Source: a virus. Taken from it: 24,619 nt of DNA. Under the pieces are notes generated by a model. The model worked only from the letters and a program-made list of their open reading frames with translations, ran no database searches and was not told the origin of the DNA. Location: the IMG/VR virus record IMGVR_UViG_3300032050_000775, positions 1-24,619 of that record. One strand, written 5' to 3'. Numbering within the stretch: the first letter of the stretch is position 1; each line of letters begins with the position of its first letter. Positions 15,123 through 21,895 of this stretch are shown piece by piece. The translations under genes were made by a program, and so were the position numbers.

Positions 15123-15242
15123 AAAAAAGCCTGAAGAAACCACCGCCGACATGACTGGAACTCATGCCGTTGTACATCACTGTACATTGATGGCCTCTTC
15201 AGGCTTCACTGTAGCGTCAGATGGTTCCAGCAACCAACGCTA
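15123..15242 (-). ncRNA. Structured RNA element: three-way junction with terminator-like end
   Basis: Read on the - strand, an 11-bp hairpin (15212-15242, with a UCUG bulge) is followed by an 18-bp closing stem P1 (15189-15206 with 15127-15144), which ends in a U tract (15128 to 15123). Inside P1 are P2 (15171-15186, UGUACA stems around a GUGA tetraloop) and P3 (15148-15168, 7 bp with loop GUUCCAG). Wobble pairs (three in P1, one in P3) pair only on the - strand, so that is the RNA strand. The P3 loop is fully complementary to CUGGAAC in the upstream hairpin. It lies between two genes, just before the HNH ribosome binding site. Candidate roles are terminator/attenuator, stable small RNA or leader; none is known to me. 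Confidence 0.65.
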
Positions 15243-15250
15243 TGGTGGAG

Positions 15251-15727
15251 TTATATCATAGCTTGTAGCATATGAATAGGTAGATTGTAACAGCTACTCC
15301 GAACAACATACCCGTTGTCTGGATCGACTGTTCCTTTCGCCATGAAAATGGCTTCCTCGTAGTACCGTTCTTTAGAACATACACCAAGGAACCATCCAAC
15401 ACTGTAGTCGTTCTTTATCCTTGTGAACGCATAGTAGTCACACTCTTGTGTGGTGTTTAGCTTAGCAACAGAACACATGTAGGAATCTAAAGGTTTGACA
15501 GATGTCAGTTTTGTTTTGACATCTATGGTTGTACCGTCCTTCAGCACCAAATCATAGTCGTATGTGTTAGCTAGTTCACCACCCATCACCTGTTGAGCGA
15601 TAGCTTCACCTAGAAAACCAGCTAGATTTCCCTGACCTCTAGTGATGCTGTTGTTCAATCTGCCCATCTCTGCGGCCTTATCACGTGCCTCAACAAGCAT
15701 GTCGCCTGTAACAACAACCTCAATCAC
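15251..15727 (-). CDS. PD-(D/E)XK nuclease-like protein
   Basis: A 158-aa protein with a GTG start in a GTGA overlap with the preceding gene. The sequence has the spacing of a restriction-endonuclease fold: Glu41 in a helix (GFLGEAIAQQ), Asp59 (YDYDLVL) and then the D69-V-K71 strand (TTIDVKTK). The rest alternates strands and helices compatible with that fold. Members of this superfamily cut DNA with a metal ion; a role in host DNA breakdown, recombination or packaging-related cleavage is possible, but which one cannot be read. The fold call is inferred from motif spacing only. Confidence 0.6.
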   Translation of the reverse strand: MIEVVVTGDMLVEARDKAAEMGRLNNSITRGQGNLAGFLGEAIAQQVMGGELANTYDYDLVLKDGTTIDVKTKLTSVKPLDSYMCSVAKLNTTQECDYYAFTRIKNDYSVGWFLGVCSKERYYEEAIFMAKGTVDPDNGYVVRSSCYNLPIHMLQAMI

Positions 15728-15906
15728 TTCTTACCACCAATCAAATTCATATCACCGATATATATCTTGATGAATGGCAACAGGATGATGATGCCGACAA
15801 AGGCAAACAAGCCGTTCTCAATTTCATCAGTGTCAGCGATGTGGCAGATGTCTTGGTTGAATTCAATGTCGAGGCCAATGCCTTGTCGCAGTTCGATGAT
15901 TAACAT
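15724..15906 (-). CDS. Small protein with hydrophobic C-terminal segment
   Basis: A 60-aa protein with AAGGATA before its start. The N-terminal half is acidic (LDIEFNQDICHIADTDEIE); residues 32-51 (GLFAFVGIIILLPFIKIYIG) form one probable membrane helix, followed by a short basic end. It is coupled to the next gene by a GTGA overlap. No family is recognised. Confidence 0.6.
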   Translation of the reverse strand: MLIIELRQGIGLDIEFNQDICHIADTDEIENGLFAFVGIIILLPFIKIYIGDMNLIGGKK

Positions 15907-15920
15907 ACTATCCTTTTAAA

Positions 15921-16103
15921 TTACAGACTAGCGCCGATCTCTACAAACTCAAACGAGAGTTGATAAAGATGTGCATAGCTTGGTTGTTTGGTGAGCCAGT
16001 TCAGAAACTTGTCTTGTGCTTCAGAGATGGTCATTGCTTCGACGTGCATTACACCCTTAAACATATTGTTTTGGCTATTATAGCTTACAGTGAAGTGTCT
16101 CAT
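15921..16103 (-). CDS. Small hypothetical protein coupled to nrdB
   Basis: A 60-aa protein starting in an ATGA overlap with the end of nrdB, so it is probably translated by ribosomes that finish nrdB; its own ribosome binding site is weak. It reads as a strand-strand-helix-strand layout (RHFTVSYNS, GVMHVEAMTISEAQDKFLNWL, YQLSFEFVEI) with no membrane segment. Function is unknown; the linkage to ribonucleotide reductase is positional. Confidence 0.65.
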   Translation of the reverse strand: MRHFTVSYNSQNNMFKGVMHVEAMTISEAQDKFLNWLTKQPSYAHLYQLSFEFVEIGASL

Positions 16104-17059
16104 GCTGCTTTACCCCACACATCGTCCCATGTACCAGTCTGAGCACCCTTGCTGTAGTCTGTAACCTTCTGTTCAAAGAACGAGGTGTGTGAAACCCCTA
16201 ACATTCCATCAACCCAAGGTAAAGGATTCTTCTTGATCTTATACACACCCTTCATACCCATTGAAATCAATCGACGATCAGCAATGTATCGAATGTATTC
16301 CTTCACTTCTTCTTTCGTGAGGTTTTCAATTTCAACCATACCGAAAGCAAGATCAATGAACTTGTCTTCAAGAGCCACCATCTCTTTAGCAATCTCTTTA
16401 ATGCGGTCAGACGACGAATCATTTGGATGTTCCTTTACATATTCACGATAGACCTTGATCATTCCGTCAGCATGCATCGACTCGTCGGTCTGACTCCAAG
16501 CGATGATTTGTCCCAACCCTTTAAGTTTACCGTGACGCATGAAGTTGAGCAGCATAACAAAGCTAGAGAACAACTGCATACCTTCACCGAAGGCAGAGAT
16601 GACAGCAATCTTTTCAGACACAGGCATGTCATCTAAGTCTTGAAAGTATTTGTGTTTCTCCACCATCTCACCATACTGCATGAACTCATTGTAGGTTGAT
16701 TCAGGCAGGCCCAGTGTTTCAATCAAGTGGGAGTATGCGGCCACATGCAGCGCTTCTCGTGCAGCAAAACCACTCAACATCATTCTTACTTCAGAGTTTT
16801 TAAACAATGGAATGTAATGATCGTGATAGGCAGATCCAATATCCAAGTCGCCTTGAGTAAAGAAACGCAAGATCTTTGTCAGAAACTGACGCTCGTTCTC
16901 GCTCAACTTAGTCTTGTAGTCTTTGACATCTTCTGTTAATGGAACTTCGCTATGCAGCCAGTGACTTTGTTCGTGCTGCAACCAAGCGTCATACGCCCAC
17001 GGAAAGGAAAATGGACGGAAAACTACGCTCTCTTTTGTCAGGTCAAGTTTGTTTTTCAT
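16100..17059 (-). CDS. nrdB: Class I ribonucleotide reductase, small (radical) subunit
   Basis: A 319-aa NrdB. It holds the di-iron site and the tyrosyl radical used by NrdA to reduce ribonucleotides to deoxyribonucleotides. Ligands can be matched by spacing to E. coli NrdB: Asp71, Glu102 and His105 (AAREALHVAAYSH), with the radical Tyr109 exactly seven residues after Glu102, then Glu159 (FGEGMQLF) and Glu193/His196 (TDESMH). All are present, so an active radical-forming subunit is expected. The start lies 3 bases after the nrdA stop. It is shorter than cellular NrdB (about 375 aa), as phage versions often are. Confidence 0.95.
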   Translation of the reverse strand: MKNKLDLTKESVVFRPFSFPWAYDAWLQHEQSHWLHSEVPLTEDVKDYKTKLSENERQFLTKILRFFTQGDLDIGSAYHDHYIPLFKNSEVRMMLSGFAAREALHVAAYSHLIETLGLPESTYNEFMQYGEMVEKHKYFQDLDDMPVSEKIAVISAFGEGMQLFSSFVMLLNFMRHGKLKGLGQIIAWSQTDESMHADGMIKVYREYVKEHPNDSSSDRIKEIAKEMVALEDKFIDLAFGMVEIENLTKEEVKEYIRYIADRRLISMGMKGVYKIKKNPLPWVDGMLGVSHTSFFEQKVTDYSKGAQTGTWDDVWGKAA

Positions 17060-17062
17060 GTG

Positions 17063-18838
17063 TTACTCGCAAGCTAAGCAGACATCACCATCTGCAATTT
17101 GTTTCAAATCAATCTCGTCTTCAATGCGCTGACGCTTAATCTGCGCTCCTACTTTATCAGCCTTGCGCACCTTATCACTACGCAGGTAATACAAGCTTTT
17201 AAGACCCAGCTTGTAGGCAAGAAAGTGAACGCTGTGCAGATACTTCACAGACACGTTAGCAGGGAAGAACAGATTCACACTCTGTCCCTGATCAATGTAC
17301 CTCTGACGATCTGATGCAAGCTCAATCAACCAGCGCTGATCAATCTCCATTGCTGTTTTGTACACTTCCTTGAGTTGATCAGGGATGTTCAAGTGCTGTA
17401 CAGAACCATCGTTGGCGATGATGGATGCCCATGTGTCGTCGTCATCCATACCAATCTTAGCAAGCTCAACCTTGAGGAAGCGGTTCTTGTATACGAATGC
17501 ACCAGACAATGTATCCTGACGAAACACGTTGGCACGGTAGGGTTCAACAGAAGGGCTTGTGTTGCCCATGATTAAGCTGCTGCTTGCGTTAGGTGCAATA
17601 GCAGTCCAATGACTGAAGCGACGATGAATACCACTGAGATGTGCATCAGGGCACTCGCCACGTGATGTAACCAAAATAGCATCACCAATCGTGCATTGGT
17701 TGTGAATGTGTTTGAAGATTTCATTGTTGTAACTCTTGGCTAATACACCATCAATGGCAACGCCTTTCTTCTGCAAGAAAGCATGGAAGCCTAGTGTACC
17801 AATACCAATGCTACGCTCCATCATAGCGCTGGCACGAGCACGGGCAATAGTATCTGGTGCATTGTCAATAAAGTATTGCAGCACGTTGTCCAGCATCTCC
17901 ATAACATCAAGGATAAACTGTTTGTCCTTTTTCCATTCGTCATAGTATTCCAGATTCAATGAAGACAAGCAGCACACGGCTGTACGTTTCTCGTTTGTTG
18001 GCAAGAATATTTCAGTGCAGAGATTGCTACCGTTGATGGTGAAGCCTTTGTCTTTCAACCATGATGGCATAGCTTTGTTGGCTGTGTCAATGAAGATGAG
18101 GTAGGGTTCACCTGTCTGCATACGCAACTCAAGAATCTTTTGCCACAGATACTTAGCTGACACTGTCTCAACCACTTCACCATTGGCGGGGTTGATTAGG
18201 TTGAAGCTGTCATCAGCGTCATCATCTTTCATGCATCGCTCAATGATGGTCATGAACTCGTCAGATATGTTGATGCCGTGATGCATGTTCAAGGTGCGAA
18301 CGTTCTGATCACCAGTAGGTTTGCGCATCTCCAGAAACTGAATGATGTCAGGATGGTTGATGTTGAGGTAGGCAGCATAGCTTCCACGGCGTGTGCGCCC
18401 TTGGCGGTAGGCCAATGAACTAGCGTCATAGATTTTCAAGTGAGGCATCACACCAGTGGACTTGTCATCGCTGTTGCGGATACCAACGTGAACACCAACG
18501 CCACCACCCATCATAGAGAGCCAGTTTGTCTCCGAAAGATTATCGACCAAACCTTCTGCACTATCATCCATATAATTAAGAAAACAGCTAATAGGCAACC
18601 CGCGCTTAGAACGACCAAAAGATAAGATAGGAGTAGAATAGCTGAGCCAATGTTTACTAGAGTAGTCATACAGTCGCTGAGCATGTTCTTGATTGCTTGC
18701 AAACGATGCAGATACGAATGCGAATCGTTCTTGAGGAGAGTGTTCATCATCTTTCATGTAGCTTTCTTTAAGACGCTGTAGTCCAAGTTCATCGAACAAT
18801 GCGTCACGGGACAGGTCAACTTCAACCTTGAATGTCAT
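17063..18838 (-). CDS. nrdA: Class I ribonucleotide reductase, large (catalytic) subunit
   Basis: A 591-aa NrdA, shorter than cellular enzymes (about 760 aa) mainly because the N-terminal ATP-cone, which gives dATP feedback inhibition, is absent. The catalytic set is visible: Cys85 (LPISCF), N272-x-C274-x-E276 (NLCTEI) with Cys274 as the thiyl-radical residue, Cys289 (AVCCLSS) as the partner of Cys85, the Tyr pair in KSLYYLRS for radical transfer, and a C-terminal redox pair C587/C590 (CLACE). Lack of the cone suggests that the phage enzyme escapes dATP shut-off. AAAGG lies 10 bases before the start, and a UUCG hairpin terminator lies just upstream. Confidence 0.95.
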   Translation of the reverse strand: MTFKVEVDLSRDALFDELGLQRLKESYMKDDEHSPQERFAFVSASFASNQEHAQRLYDYSSKHWLSYSTPILSFGRSKRGLPISCFLNYMDDSAEGLVDNLSETNWLSMMGGGVGVHVGIRNSDDKSTGVMPHLKIYDASSLAYRQGRTRRGSYAAYLNINHPDIIQFLEMRKPTGDQNVRTLNMHHGINISDEFMTIIERCMKDDDADDSFNLINPANGEVVETVSAKYLWQKILELRMQTGEPYLIFIDTANKAMPSWLKDKGFTINGSNLCTEIFLPTNEKRTAVCCLSSLNLEYYDEWKKDKQFILDVMEMLDNVLQYFIDNAPDTIARARASAMMERSIGIGTLGFHAFLQKKGVAIDGVLAKSYNNEIFKHIHNQCTIGDAILVTSRGECPDAHLSGIHRRFSHWTAIAPNASSSLIMGNTSPSVEPYRANVFRQDTLSGAFVYKNRFLKVELAKIGMDDDDTWASIIANDGSVQHLNIPDQLKEVYKTAMEIDQRWLIELASDRQRYIDQGQSVNLFFPANVSVKYLHSVHFLAYKLGLKSLYYLRSDKVRKADKVGAQIKRQRIEDEIDLKQIADGDVCLACE

Positions 18839-18869
18839 GGGGTAATACCTTTGTGTTAAGAGGAAAAGA

Positions 18870-18887
18870 AAGCAGCCGAAGCTGCTT
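18870..18887 (-). terminator. UUCG hairpin terminator upstream of nrdA
   Basis: On the - strand AAGCAGC-UUCG-GCUGCUU forms a 7-bp stem closed by an extra-stable UUCG tetraloop, followed by a U-rich tail (TTTCTTTTCC). It lies between the mazG stop (18917) and the nrdA start (18838). It would end or attenuate transcripts from the upstream replication genes, implying partial read-through or a promoter for nrdA in the ~30 bases after it; I see no clear promoter there. Confidence 0.8.
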
Positions 18888-18916
18888 ATGTGAGGGAGGG
18901 GTAGAAGTTATAACAC

Positions 18917-19231
18917 TTAACGAAGATCACCACTGCCCTGTAAAGTACCATTGTCTTTTCTGCCCCACAGTTTTTGCAAATTGTGAATACATATTTCGGA
19001 CATGGTGAAGCCGTGGTCCTTGGCAACAGCAGCAACCTGCCACATCACATCGCCAAGTTCTTTCTTGATGTGCATGTTGTATTCTTCAATATCGCCCCCA
19101 TCTCGGCGCAGCTTAGCAGCCTTACCTGCCACTTCACCAGCTTCAGCTACCAAGTTCAATAGAGCATACTCACGGTCTGCTGTAGGAAGTCGAAGCTTCA
19201 TAGCTTCTGTTTGATATGTATCAATGTTCAT
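18917..19231 (-). CDS. mazG: MazG-family nucleotide pyrophosphohydrolase
   Basis: A 104-aa single-domain MazG. The metal-binding signature ExxE...ExxD is complete: E30-A-G-E33 (LVAEAGEVAGK) and E58-L-G-D61 (KKELGDVMWQ), spaced as the family requires. MazG enzymes hydrolyse (d)NTPs to monophosphates; phage copies are proposed to adjust nucleotide pools or ppGpp-type alarmones. It sits directly before nrdA/nrdB, consistent with a nucleotide-metabolism set. The start is in an ATGA overlap with a tiny membrane-protein gene. Confidence 0.92.
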   Translation of the reverse strand: MNIDTYQTEAMKLRLPTADREYALLNLVAEAGEVAGKAAKLRRDGGDIEEYNMHIKKELGDVMWQVAAVAKDHGFTMSEICIHNLQKLWGRKDNGTLQGSGDLR

Positions 19232-19398
19232 TTAATCGTCCTTACCTTTACACCAAACGTTGCTGCTGCAACTACTAACAAAACAACAACTGAAGCATGT
19301 ACAATTGTTGGAGCTACAACAAGCCACCAACTCCAGTCGATGAAGCCTGTCAGCTTTAAACCAACAAACAACACAGTCATTAAAGATAACAACATCAT
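19228..19398 (-). CDS. Tiny two-helix membrane protein (Fragile-X-F-like)
   Basis: A 56-aa protein with a strong ribosome binding site (GAAGGAGAAC, 5-6 bases before ATGATG). It has two hydrophobic segments: about residues 3-20 ending in LKLTGFIDWSWW, then about 24-49 (LVVAPTIVHASVVVLLVVAA). The KLTG-x-I-D-W-S-W-W motif is recalled from small phage proteins annotated as 'transmembrane Fragile-X-F-associated'. It overlaps both neighbours by ATGA-type junctions (start inside the previous stop, stop inside the mazG start). Function unknown; the inner membrane is the expected location. Confidence 0.75.
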   Translation of the reverse strand: MMLLSLMTVLFVGLKLTGFIDWSWWLVVAPTIVHASVVVLLVVAAATFGVKVRTIK

Positions 19399-19565
19399 TG
19401 TTCTCCTTCGGTTGGTGTGAACGACTTGCCCTTCTCAATTGCTTCAGTGAGACAGGCAACAAGGGCGTATCGAATCAGAAAGTCTTTGGCTTCATCATCA
19501 AGATTGACAGTGCAATCTGCCGAGCCGTCTTCGTTTTCTTTGATGCATTCAATTGTGATATTCAT
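19395..19565 (-). CDS. Small acidic hypothetical protein
   Basis: A 56-aa protein starting at 19565 after AAGGAAC. It begins NITIECIKENEDGSADCTVN (probable beta-hairpin) and continues with a helix (DEAKDFLIRYALVACLTEAI). Its stop is inside the ATGATG start of the next gene. Shape and start resemble the two neighbouring small proteins that begin with an xxITIxxE strand (starts 19778 and 20406). No function is recognised. Confidence 0.75.
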   Translation of the reverse strand: MNITIECIKENEDGSADCTVNLDDEAKDFLIRYALVACLTEAIEKGKSFTPTEGEQ

Positions 19566-19574
19566 TTGAGTTCC

Positions 19575-19778
19575 TTAATATGGTCCAGTGTGATGTTCAA
19601 CTGCATTGTAAAAATCAGACTCGAAAGTGTCAAAAACTTTTAACACATCGCCGTCATGTTTTTTTGCAAGTCGTACTTGATTGCAGAAGTCACTGATTAA
19701 ATTGTGGTATGAAACAGCGCTGAGATACATCATGGCTTCATCGTTGTTTTCACATTCAATAGTGATTTGAATTGTCAT
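19575..19778 (-). CDS. Small hypothetical protein
   Basis: A 67-aa protein with an excellent ribosome binding site (AAAGGAAA). It starts TIQITIECENNDEAMMYLSA, similar in opening to the next gene (NITIECIKENEDG), suggesting a duplicated small-protein family in this operon. It is acidic and has no membrane segment. Function unknown. Confidence 0.7.
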   Translation of the reverse strand: MTIQITIECENNDEAMMYLSAVSYHNLISDFCNQVRLAKKHDGDVLKVFDTFESDFYNAVEHHTGPY

Positions 19779-19828
19779 TTCTTTTTCCTTTCAAGATAAT
19801 TTATTGCCCTTTTAAGAGCATCAGCCAT
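19775..19828 (-). CDS. Possible 17-aa basic micro-ORF
   Basis: An ATG inside the end of the HNH gene opens a 17-codon frame (MADALKRAINYLERKKK) whose stop overlaps the next start (ATGA). It fills the only real gap in this part of the operon, and its last codons are built from the next gene's ribosome binding site (CTTGAAAGG). It may be a translated bridge that couples the genes, or chance. Its own ribosome binding site is poor. Confidence 0.3.
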   Translation of the reverse strand: MADALKRAINYLERKKK

Positions 19829-20246
19829 CTGACACTTTGTGCATCTTAGCAATTGTTCTCTCCTTTTTCTCAGCCTGTGTTTTCACACTGTGGCAACTGC
19901 GACACATGACTTGCAGATTCTCTATCTCACAGAAGATGCGGTTGATAAAATCATCCCAACTGATAAACCCCTTCTTAGGATCTACCACCGGTTTGATGTG
20001 ATCGACCTGCACGTCAGAAGCAACATAGAGTTTCTGACAAACAGCACAGTTGTAATGCATTGCCATCTTACCAGTCTTTGCATTAACCTTCCTAGCAACA
20101 AAGGCTTCCTTCAAAGCTTTGTACTTCGGAGGCCATCGTCGTGATGCCGCACGTAGGGCAGAGGTCACGAAAGATTTGAATCGTGCCTCTGTCCATTCAC
20201 CACCATTGCGTTTCTTATCTGTCACTTGGTACAGCTTCAAAGGCAA
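19821..20246 (-). CDS. HNH endonuclease, non-ATG start
   Basis: A 141-aa HNH nuclease. After a basic N-terminus (KKRNGGEWTEARFKSFV, RRWPPKYKAL) comes a zinc-bound HNH core: C67-x2-C70, D82-H83 (VQVDHIKPVV), N110 (ENLQVM) and C115-x2-C118-H119. The family is common in podovirus-like phages near replication genes. No in-frame ATG precedes the conserved start; a TGA lies three codons upstream of the TTG at 20246, so a TTG start (or GTG at 20225) must be used, within the end of the upstream gene. Low-level expression through coupling is likely. Confidence 0.85.
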   Translation of the reverse strand: MPLKLYQVTDKKRNGGEWTEARFKSFVTSALRAASRRWPPKYKALKEAFVARKVNAKTGKMAMHYNCAVCQKLYVASDVQVDHIKPVVDPKKGFISWDDFINRIFCEIENLQVMCRSCHSVKTQAEKKERTIAKMHKVSDG

Positions 20247-20406
20247 TGTTGGTCATGTCCAACATATTAGCAGGATCAATCAAGATGTTCTGCACAATAC
20301 CGCATACATCATCAACATCCAACGCAACGAAGTAGAAGGTGCTGTCTTCGTTCTCTTCCACCGCTACAACAAAGCCGTTCTCAGCATCAGTGATTGTTAT
20401 TTTCAT
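20215..20406 (-). CDS. Small acidic hypothetical protein
   Basis: A 63-aa acidic protein that starts in an ATGA overlap with its upstream neighbour and ends inside the HNH gene. It is rich in beta-strand pattern (MKITITDAENGFVVAVEE, TFYFVALDVDDVCGIVQ). It belongs by opening and size to the same group of small 'xxITI' acidic proteins as those starting at 19565 and 19778. Function unknown. Confidence 0.7.
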   Translation of the reverse strand: MKITITDAENGFVVAVEENEDSTFYFVALDVDDVCGIVQNILIDPANMLDMTNIAFEAVPSDR

Positions 20407-20576
20407 TGCAGTCCTTCCACATCAACCTTGTTAAATGTAATGTCAGCATCAAGCCTGCTCATGGCATAGATGATATGTTCTTTGACAGTGTCAACTAGGT
20501 AGTCTTCGTTGGAATACTCAGCACCCAAATCGTCAACATCAATCTCAGCTTCAAAGGTGACAGTCACTTTAGTCAT
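20403..20576 (-). CDS. Small acidic hypothetical protein
   Basis: A 57-aa protein. The ATG at 20576 is chosen over one at 20597 because AAGGAAAG stands directly before it. It begins TKVTVTFEAEIDVDDLGAEY and is followed by a helix (EDYLVDTVKEHIIYAMSRL) and a last strand. It overlaps the upstream DUF3310 gene by 8 bases and the next gene by ATGA. Another member of the small acidic group; function unknown. Confidence 0.7.
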   Translation of the reverse strand: MTKVTVTFEAEIDVDDLGAEYSNEDYLVDTVKEHIIYAMSRLDADITFNKVDVEGLQ

Positions 20577-20913
20577 CTTTCTTTCCTTCCAATTCAATCA
20601 ACAACTCAATGTAATGTTTGGCCTTCTCAAGATCAGCGATGCCATTCTTGTTGCGCCAACGACTGACATACTTGATGACGTTACCTTCAAAGTATCCGAT
20701 GTTGTTGGCATGGATATACTCAACAGGTTGGATAGCTAATTCTTTGTAATGATTACCAGCAACCTGAACATCCAATGCACGTTTGTTGAAGGCTACATCT
20801 TTTGGATTGTATTGCAGTATAGCTTTCCAATGATTACCAGTTTCATCACAACTAACACAAGGTTCGTGCTCACCATCATAGTTCATGTAAAAACATTCAC
20901 TGCACTTCTTCAT
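20569..20913 (-). CDS. DUF3310 protein with N-terminal zinc ribbon
   Basis: A 114-aa protein with a very strong ribosome binding site (GGGAGGTG). A zinc ribbon leads (C4-x2-C7, C19-x2-C22), followed by a DUF3310 domain from about residue 49: VAGNHYKELAIQPVEYI, YFEGNVIKYVSRWRNKNG and DLEKAKHYI. In T7 this domain is found in gp1.7, reported as a nucleotide kinase; many other phages carry it without tested activity. The zinc ribbon fusion is a common variant. Location between exonuclease and MazG agrees with a nucleotide or DNA-metabolism role. Confidence 0.88.
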   Translation of the reverse strand: MKKCSECFYMNYDGEHEPCVSCDETGNHWKAILQYNPKDVAFNKRALDVQVAGNHYKELAIQPVEYIHANNIGYFEGNVIKYVSRWRNKNGIADLEKAKHYIELLIELEGKKDD

Positions 20914-21224
20914 TGCACACCTCCCTCACACTTAGTGTTCTTGGTGAGTAAGGGAGACATACCATCACCGATCAATACCTGTCCCACAAGTTTTTCTGCT
21001 CTGTCGCTAAGTAGCTCAGTGAACTTGGCGCTCTCTTCCATCAAGGGAACAGCAGCAGCAAGGTAGCTGGCAATGGTGAGCAGACTCTTCATGTGTTCTT
21101 CGTCAAGGTCTACAGGACCAGCCATTGTCACCATCAGTTGAAAGCTACCATCCCATTCAACACCATCAGTAATGATGGGTCGTAGCACTAAAGCTACGTC
21201 ATTCTTTTTGAGGGGGGAATCCAT
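20910..21224 (-). CDS. Conserved-looking hypothetical protein
   Basis: A 104-aa protein with AAGGAC before its start, overlapping the exonuclease gene by 31 bases and the DUF3310 gene by ATGA. The N-terminal half is strand-rich (NDVALVLRPIITDGVEWDG, FQLMVTMAGPVDLD), the C-terminal half helical (HMKSLLTIASYLAAAVPLME). The helix near 45-60 is hydrophobic but too mixed for a confident membrane call. I do not recognise the family. Confidence 0.7.
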   Translation of the reverse strand: MDSPLKKNDVALVLRPIITDGVEWDGSFQLMVTMAGPVDLDEEHMKSLLTIASYLAAAVPLMEESAKFTELLSDRAEKLVGQVLIGDGMSPLLTKNTKCEGGVQ

Positions 21225-21895
21225 GTTTGTCCTTCATGTCTACGTAAGAAAAGTAGATGGGCGTTCTCAACAACCCTATCTTCGTTACCATCATAGGCTT
21301 CAACACAGCGTTGAAACAACTCTGCCTCATTCGTTGCCTCTTCCAACATCTTCTTAGCTTTGATGTTGCCAACGCCCCGAATACCTATGATGTTATCAGC
21401 AGCATCGCCTGTCAAGATTTGCATGTACAGCCTCAGAAGTCCTACATTCTCAGTGATGTAGTAGGCTTCTCTCTTGACGAAGTTGTAGTGCCATCCTGCT
21501 ACTTGATCCAAGTCTTTGTCCAATGAAACAATGACTCCATCGTCACCAAGCTTTGTAGCTTCAATGGCAATGGAGTCATCGGCTTCTTGACCTTCAGACA
21601 TGTCAGCTTTCCACTCTTGCATCAGATGCTTACGCAGCGCCGCCAAATGTTTAGGCTTCACCTTGTCTGCTCTGTTGCCTTTGTAGGGGGCTGTGACGGC
21701 TATGTCGTTTCTGAAGTTGCCCTTGCCTGTGAGGAAGAGCTTCCATTGGTCGACGTAGCCACACTTGTCTACACCACACATGAGAGTGTTGATGATGAGA
21801 GAGTCTACAGACCTGATAGCCTGTAGCTCATCCTCGTTCTCACATGCTGCTGCGGCCCTATAAGCGTAGATGTCCGCATCAAGCATCGCCAGCAT
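21194..21895 (-). CDS. 5'-3' exonuclease, FEN/T7 gp6-like
   Basis: A 233-aa nuclease of the PIN/FEN family (5'-3' exonuclease, flap endonuclease). Acidic metal ligands are visible in order: D6/D8 (MLDADIYAY), E104/D106/D107 (GQEADDSIA), D126/D128 (VSLDKDLDQ), D164/D167 (LTGDAADN). The helix-hairpin-helix DNA-binding part follows (GIRGVGNIKAKKML, 171-184) and YKGNRADKVKP (71-81) is the usual basic segment. It should remove RNA primers or degrade DNA 5' ends during replication and recombination. The start is in an ATGA overlap with the small gene upstream. Confidence 0.92.
   Translation of the reverse strand: MLAMLDADIYAYRAAAACENEDELQAIRSVDSLIINTLMCGVDKCGYVDQWKLFLTGKGNFRNDIAVTAPYKGNRADKVKPKHLAALRKHLMQEWKADMSEGQEADDSIAIEATKLGDDGVIVSLDKDLDQVAGWHYNFVKREAYYITENVGLLRLYMQILTGDAADNIIGIRGVGNIKAKKMLEEATNEAELFQRCVEAYDGNEDRVVENAHLLFLRRHEGQTWIPPSKRMT

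Noticed and set aside
15117-15210. The structured region read as a third tRNA
   Set aside because: The 7-nt GUUCCAG loop looks like a T loop, but the acceptor would be 18 bp and there is no anticodon arm or CCA; a three-way junction explains the pairs better.
18899-18922. TATAAC box on the - strand as a promoter for nrdA
   Set aside because: No matching -35 element at proper distance, and it lies upstream of the UUCG terminator.
19232-19462. Cys-rich 76-codon frame on the - strand
   Set aside because: It is out of frame with two well-signalled tiny genes (19228-19398 and 19395-19565) that explain the same bases; its cysteines come from reading leucine/valine-rich membrane codons in the wrong frame.
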